Origin: Hyphomicrobiales bacterium | GTDB lineage: Bacteria > Pseudomonadota > Alphaproteobacteria > Rhizobiales > Rhizobiaceae | DNA length: 64,000 bases | NCBI GenBank assembly: GCA_900467745.1 | Contig: UBQW01000025.1 | Coordinates: forward strand, 171,530 to 235,529 | Direction of reading: 5' to 3' | In this document: positions 61,589 through 64,000 of the stretch, piece after piece | How positions within the stretch are numbered: the stretch's first letter is position 1 | How the letters are laid out: each line of letters opens with the position of its first letter | Translations under genes and position numbers: made by a program | The notes under the pieces: generated by a model | Seen by the model: the letters and a program-made list of their open reading frames with translations, nothing else | What the model was told of the DNA's origin: nothing | Database searches by the model: none

Positions 61589-61612
61589 GTGGGTACCCTT
61601 TAGAATCGACAA

Positions 61613-61655
61613 TTGACATTGCAGTGCCCCGACCGTCATAAAGTTGGCCGGGGCA
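61613..61655 (+). promoter_or_regulatory. Sigma-70-like promoter overlapped by an inverted repeat
   Basis: TTGACA (61613-61618), 18-base spacer, CATAAA (61637-61642). The inverted repeat TGCCCCG (61625-61631) / CGGGGCA (61649-61655) brackets the -10, so it could be an operator or form a leader hairpin. It precedes the lipoprotein gene by about 35 bases. Confidence 0.5.
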
Positions 61656-61689
61656 TATGCCGCGTGGCGACACGCGCACGGAAAGAAGG

Positions 61690-62562
61690 ATGACACGAGG
61701 GATGACGCGACTTGCGACAGCGCCCACGCTCATCGCCTGCCTTGCCCTGCTTTCAGCCTGCAACACCACGGATGCCCTGACGCCCCTCGTCGACATCGGC
61801 GACACCTCGGGCAGCATCCGTTCGACGCCGGTCACCCAGGGCGAGGTCGAGCGCATGGCCGGCACGCCGCGCCGCGCCCAGGCTTTTGCCTCTTCGCCGC
61901 GCGAAGGCGGCTACCACCCCGCCTATGTGGAACAAGACACCACATCCGGCCCCATATCCGGTCGCGGCGCTCCGCCGACGACGATGCAGGCCCAGGCCTA
62001 CGCGCTCGATGGCCAGACAGAACAATCGCGAAGGGCCTCCGCCGCCATCCGCAGCCAGCCTCTCTCCGAGCCGGTCTCCGACACTGTTTCCGAACCGGTA
62101 TCGAACGCCCAGGCCGAAGAGCAGGACATCGCCGACGCGGAAGCCAAGGAAAAGGCAACCGAGCCGAAGCGCACGGCGATGCTGACGCCATCCGGCGCAT
62201 CGACCGTCCGCTTCCTGCCGATCATCGGCGCCCCCGTTCAGGCCGTGACGCCCTTGTCGCGGCAGCTCGGCGCCGAGGCGCGCTCGCACGGCCTCTCGAT
62301 CAAGAGCTCCAACGACAACAGCACCGCCTTCATCCTCAAGGGTTACCTCTCGGCCTTTTCCGACAGCGGCAAGGTCACGGTGGTCTATGTCTGGGATGTG
62401 CTCGACAACAGCGGCGCCCGGCTGCACCGCATCCAGGGACAGGAGAGCGTTCCCTCGCAGGCGCAGGATCCCTGGGCCGTGGTTCCGGCCTCCGTCATGC
62501 AGCAGATTGCGTCCAAGACGATCACCGAGTTTTCCTCGTGGCGGGACGCCCGTGGCGGTTAA
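61690..62562 (+). CDS. Putative lipoprotein of unknown function
   Basis: A 290-residue protein with a lipoprotein signal (MTRGMTRLATAPTLIACLALLSAC; lipobox L-S-A-C, Cys24). The middle (about 55-185) is a low-complexity, Ser/Pro/Glu-rich region; the C-terminal domain (about 195-290, VRFLPIIGAPVQAVTPLSRQLGAEARSHGLSIKS...) looks globular, and is known to me only as conserved in rhizobia. It may depend on lgt. Followed by a hairpin (62584-62604) before prs. Confidence 0.85.
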   Translation: MTRGMTRLATAPTLIACLALLSACNTTDALTPLVDIGDTSGSIRSTPVTQGEVERMAGTPRRAQAFASSPREGGYHPAYVEQDTTSGPISGRGAPPTTMQAQAYALDGQTEQSRRASAAIRSQPLSEPVSDTVSEPVSNAQAEEQDIADAEAKEKATEPKRTAMLTPSGASTVRFLPIIGAPVQAVTPLSRQLGAEARSHGLSIKSSNDNSTAFILKGYLSAFSDSGKVTVVYVWDVLDNSGARLHRIQGQESVPSQAQDPWAVVPASVMQQIASKTITEFSSWRDARGG

Positions 62563-62583
62563 GCCACAAGCTTTTTGGAAATA

Positions 62584-62604
62584 TAAAGGCGCAAGTCGCC
62601 TTTA
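62584..62604 (+). terminator. Hairpin between the lipoprotein gene and prs
   Basis: TAAAGGCG (62584-62591), loop CAAGT, CGCCTTTA (62597-62604). It has no T tract (ACCCTT follows), so a full terminator is doubtful. Confidence 0.4.
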
Positions 62605-62668
62605 CCCTTGCATTCGGGAACAAGCTGGCTAAAAAGCGCGGCTATCAGCAGGCAACAGGCGGACCAAG

Positions 62669-63601
62669 ATGAAGGTTTTCGCAGGCAATTCGAACCGGCA
62701 CCTCGCCGAAGAGATCTGCAACTATCTTAAAGTGCCCTTGGGCAGAGCAACGGTCCGAAGATTTGCCGACCAGGAAATCTTCGTGGAAGTCCAGGAAAAC
62801 GTACGCGGCGAGGATGTCTTCCTCGTCCAGTCGACGTCCTTCCCGACGAACGACCACCTGATGGAATTGCTCATCATGATCGATGCGATGCGCCGCTCGT
62901 CGGCCCGCCGCATCACCGCGGTCCTCCCCTACTTCGGCTACGCACGCCAGGACCGCCGCGCTTCGGGCCGCACGCCGATCTCGGCCAAGCTCGTCGCCAA
63001 CCTGATCACCGAAGCCGGTGCCGATCGCGTCCTGACGCTCGATCTCCACGCCGGCCAGATCCAGGGCTTCTTCGATATCCCGACCGACAACCTTTATGCC
63101 GTGCCGATCCTGACGCGCGACATCAAGGCCAATTACGACATCTCCAACGTCATGGTTGTTTCGCCAGACGTCGGCGGCGTCGTGCGCGCCCGCGCGCTCG
63201 CCAAGCGTCTCGACTGTCTTCTGTCGATCGTGGACAAGCGCCGCGATCGCCCGGGTGAATCCGAAGTCATGAACATCATCGGCGACGTCACCGGCAAGGA
63301 CTGCCTGCTTATCGACGATATCGTCGATTCCGGCGGCACGCTCTGCAACGCGGCCGACGCGCTGCTCGCCAAGGGCGCTGCAAGCGTTACAGCCTACATC
63401 ACCCACGGTGTTCTGTCCGGCGGCGCGGTCACCCGCATCACCAATTCGAAGCTGCGCGAGCTCGTCATCACCGACTCCATCCAGCCCACCACGGCTGTCC
63501 AGTCGGCGCATAATATCCGCGTGCTGACCACCGCAACGCTGATCGGCGAAGCCATCAACCGCACCAGCCAGGAAGAGTCCGTCTCCAGCCTCTTCGACTG
63601 A
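62669..63601 (+). CDS. prs: Ribose-phosphate pyrophosphokinase
   Basis: Makes PRPP from ribose 5-phosphate and ATP for nucleotides, histidine and tryptophan. The 310-residue class I enzyme has ADQEIFVEVQENVRGEDVFLVQS (ribose-P contacts), DAMRRSSARRITAVLPYFGYARQDRR (ATP loop), the signature DLHAGQIQGFFDIPTDNLYA and the PRPP-binding loop LLIDDIVDSGGTL. The length agrees with bacterial Prs. ATG 62669 lacks a strong ribosome site but matches family N-termini (MKVFAGNSNRHLAE). Confidence 0.97.
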   Translation: MKVFAGNSNRHLAEEICNYLKVPLGRATVRRFADQEIFVEVQENVRGEDVFLVQSTSFPTNDHLMELLIMIDAMRRSSARRITAVLPYFGYARQDRRASGRTPISAKLVANLITEAGADRVLTLDLHAGQIQGFFDIPTDNLYAVPILTRDIKANYDISNVMVVSPDVGGVVRARALAKRLDCLLSIVDKRRDRPGESEVMNIIGDVTGKDCLLIDDIVDSGGTLCNAADALLAKGAASVTAYITHGVLSGGAVTRITNSKLRELVITDSIQPTTAVQSAHNIRVLTTATLIGEAINRTSQEESVSSLFD

Positions 63602-63689
63602 GCCGGACAAGCCTTTCTCTCCGCCCTTCCTCCCTCGCGCCAATTCGGCTAGGATTATCAATGATATCCAGCCGACGGGAGGAAGAGGC

Positions 63690-64000
63690 ATGGCGACGAT
63701 ACTGAAATCTCCGATCAGACTGGCGATGCTTGTCATCCTTCCAGCCCTCTCCGCCTGCACGGCGGATATGGGTCCCGGCTATGGACCAGGCCCAGGTTAC
63801 GGACCCGGACCGGGACCGGTTCGCCCCGCGCCCCCACCACGCCCCCGCCCGCCGCAGCCGCAAATGTGCACCATGGAATACGCGCCGGTTTGCGGAGAAC
63901 GTGGCGGACGCACGCAGACCTTCGGCAATGCCTGCCAGGCCAATAGCAGCGGCTTCCGGATCGTCGGTCGTGGCGAATGCCGCGCCGGGCCGCCGATGAC
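63690..64000 (+). CDS. Kazal-type domain lipoprotein (cut by window edge)
   Basis: An open frame of 103 codons running off the right edge, with GGAGGAAGAG before the ATG. Residues 1-23 are a lipoprotein signal with lipobox L20-S-A-C23. A Gly/Pro-rich linker (about 28-57) follows, then a Kazal-like module: C-x4-EYAPVCG, TFGNAC, GRGEC, with five or more cysteines. Kazal domains inhibit serine proteases in animals; in rhizobia such lipoproteins are of unknown role. C-terminus outside the window. Confidence 0.82.
   Translation, partial: MATILKSPIRLAMLVILPALSACTADMGPGYGPGPGYGPGPGPVRPAPPPRPRPPQPQMCTMEYAPVCGERGGRTQTFGNACQANSSGFRIVGRGECRAGPPM

Noticed and set aside
1..64000. CRISPR arrays, insertion sequences, phage genes, tRNA and rRNA genes
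   Set aside because: I found no regularly spaced direct repeats, no transposase or integrase frames, no terminal inverted repeats and no cloverleaf-like tRNA sequences in the intergenic stretches.

Overview
The window is about 64 kb of GC-rich, almost fully coding chromosome from an alphaproteobacterium of the Rhizobium/Agrobacterium/Sinorhizobium group (Hyphomicrobiales). The evidence is an RpoD, DnaG, CarA (401 aa) and CarB (1162 aa) of rhizobial length and sequence, an lpcC/lpsB-type LPS-core mannosyltransferase behind greA, the lrp - trxB - lsrB block followed by two tandem AbcR small RNAs, a RIME-like intergenic mosaic repeat, BA14K and DUF1236 envelope proteins, and an SOS box of the alphaproteobacterial form GTTC-N7-GTTC. 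I see no prophage, insertion sequence, CRISPR array, tRNA or rRNA; this is core chromosome.

Layout. 1-9.2 kb (minus strand): dnaG and recQ (overlapping), kbl, a mosaic repeat, tdh plus a GFA-family protein, and rpoD, which is cut by the left edge. 9.2-9.8 kb: a gene-free stretch with two terminator-ended structured regions, one a good candidate for an undescribed small RNA. 9.8-25 kb: a hypothetical protein, a YqeY-type protein, carA, an acyltransferase, MATE and TetA-like transporters with a LysR regulator, a zinc metallopeptidase, a zinc alcohol dehydrogenase, carB and a DUF2235 hydrolase. 25-28.2 kb: a VOC protein and a two-gene DNA-repair operon (radical SAM protein plus a DUF4130-UdgX fusion) with a perfect LexA operator at its 5' end. 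28.4-33 kb: greA with a terminator in its leader, lpcC, lrp, trxB, lsrB and two AbcR sRNAs. 33-46.4 kb: an ArsR-MFS-Old Yellow Enzyme operon, an APH(6)-like kinase, a LysR/NmrA divergent pair, a DUF2188 protein, chaA, a diguanylate cyclase, aatA, and a Gram-negative class GN sortase with its VIT/vWA substrate. 46.4-57 kb: a PQQ-type sugar dehydrogenase, an EamA permease, a cold-shock gene with a structured leader, BA14K and SH3/DUF1236 envelope proteins, an MBL hydrolase, a MarR-response regulator-histidine kinase-DUF1349 cluster, and a ybjN-proC-csaA operon. 57-64 kb: ubiK divergent from an lgt-midA-pgeF-M24 operon, a lipoprotein, prs, and a Kazal-type lipoprotein cut by the right edge.

How they connect. 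The most system-like units are: the SOS-controlled radical SAM/UdgX repair pair; the sortase and substrate; the trxB-lsrB-AbcR block, where LsrB/VtlR is known to drive AbcR sRNAs in relatives; and the ArsR-MFS-OYE operon, which looks like an electrophile-detoxification module. Most other genes are housekeeping or ordinary transport and regulation.
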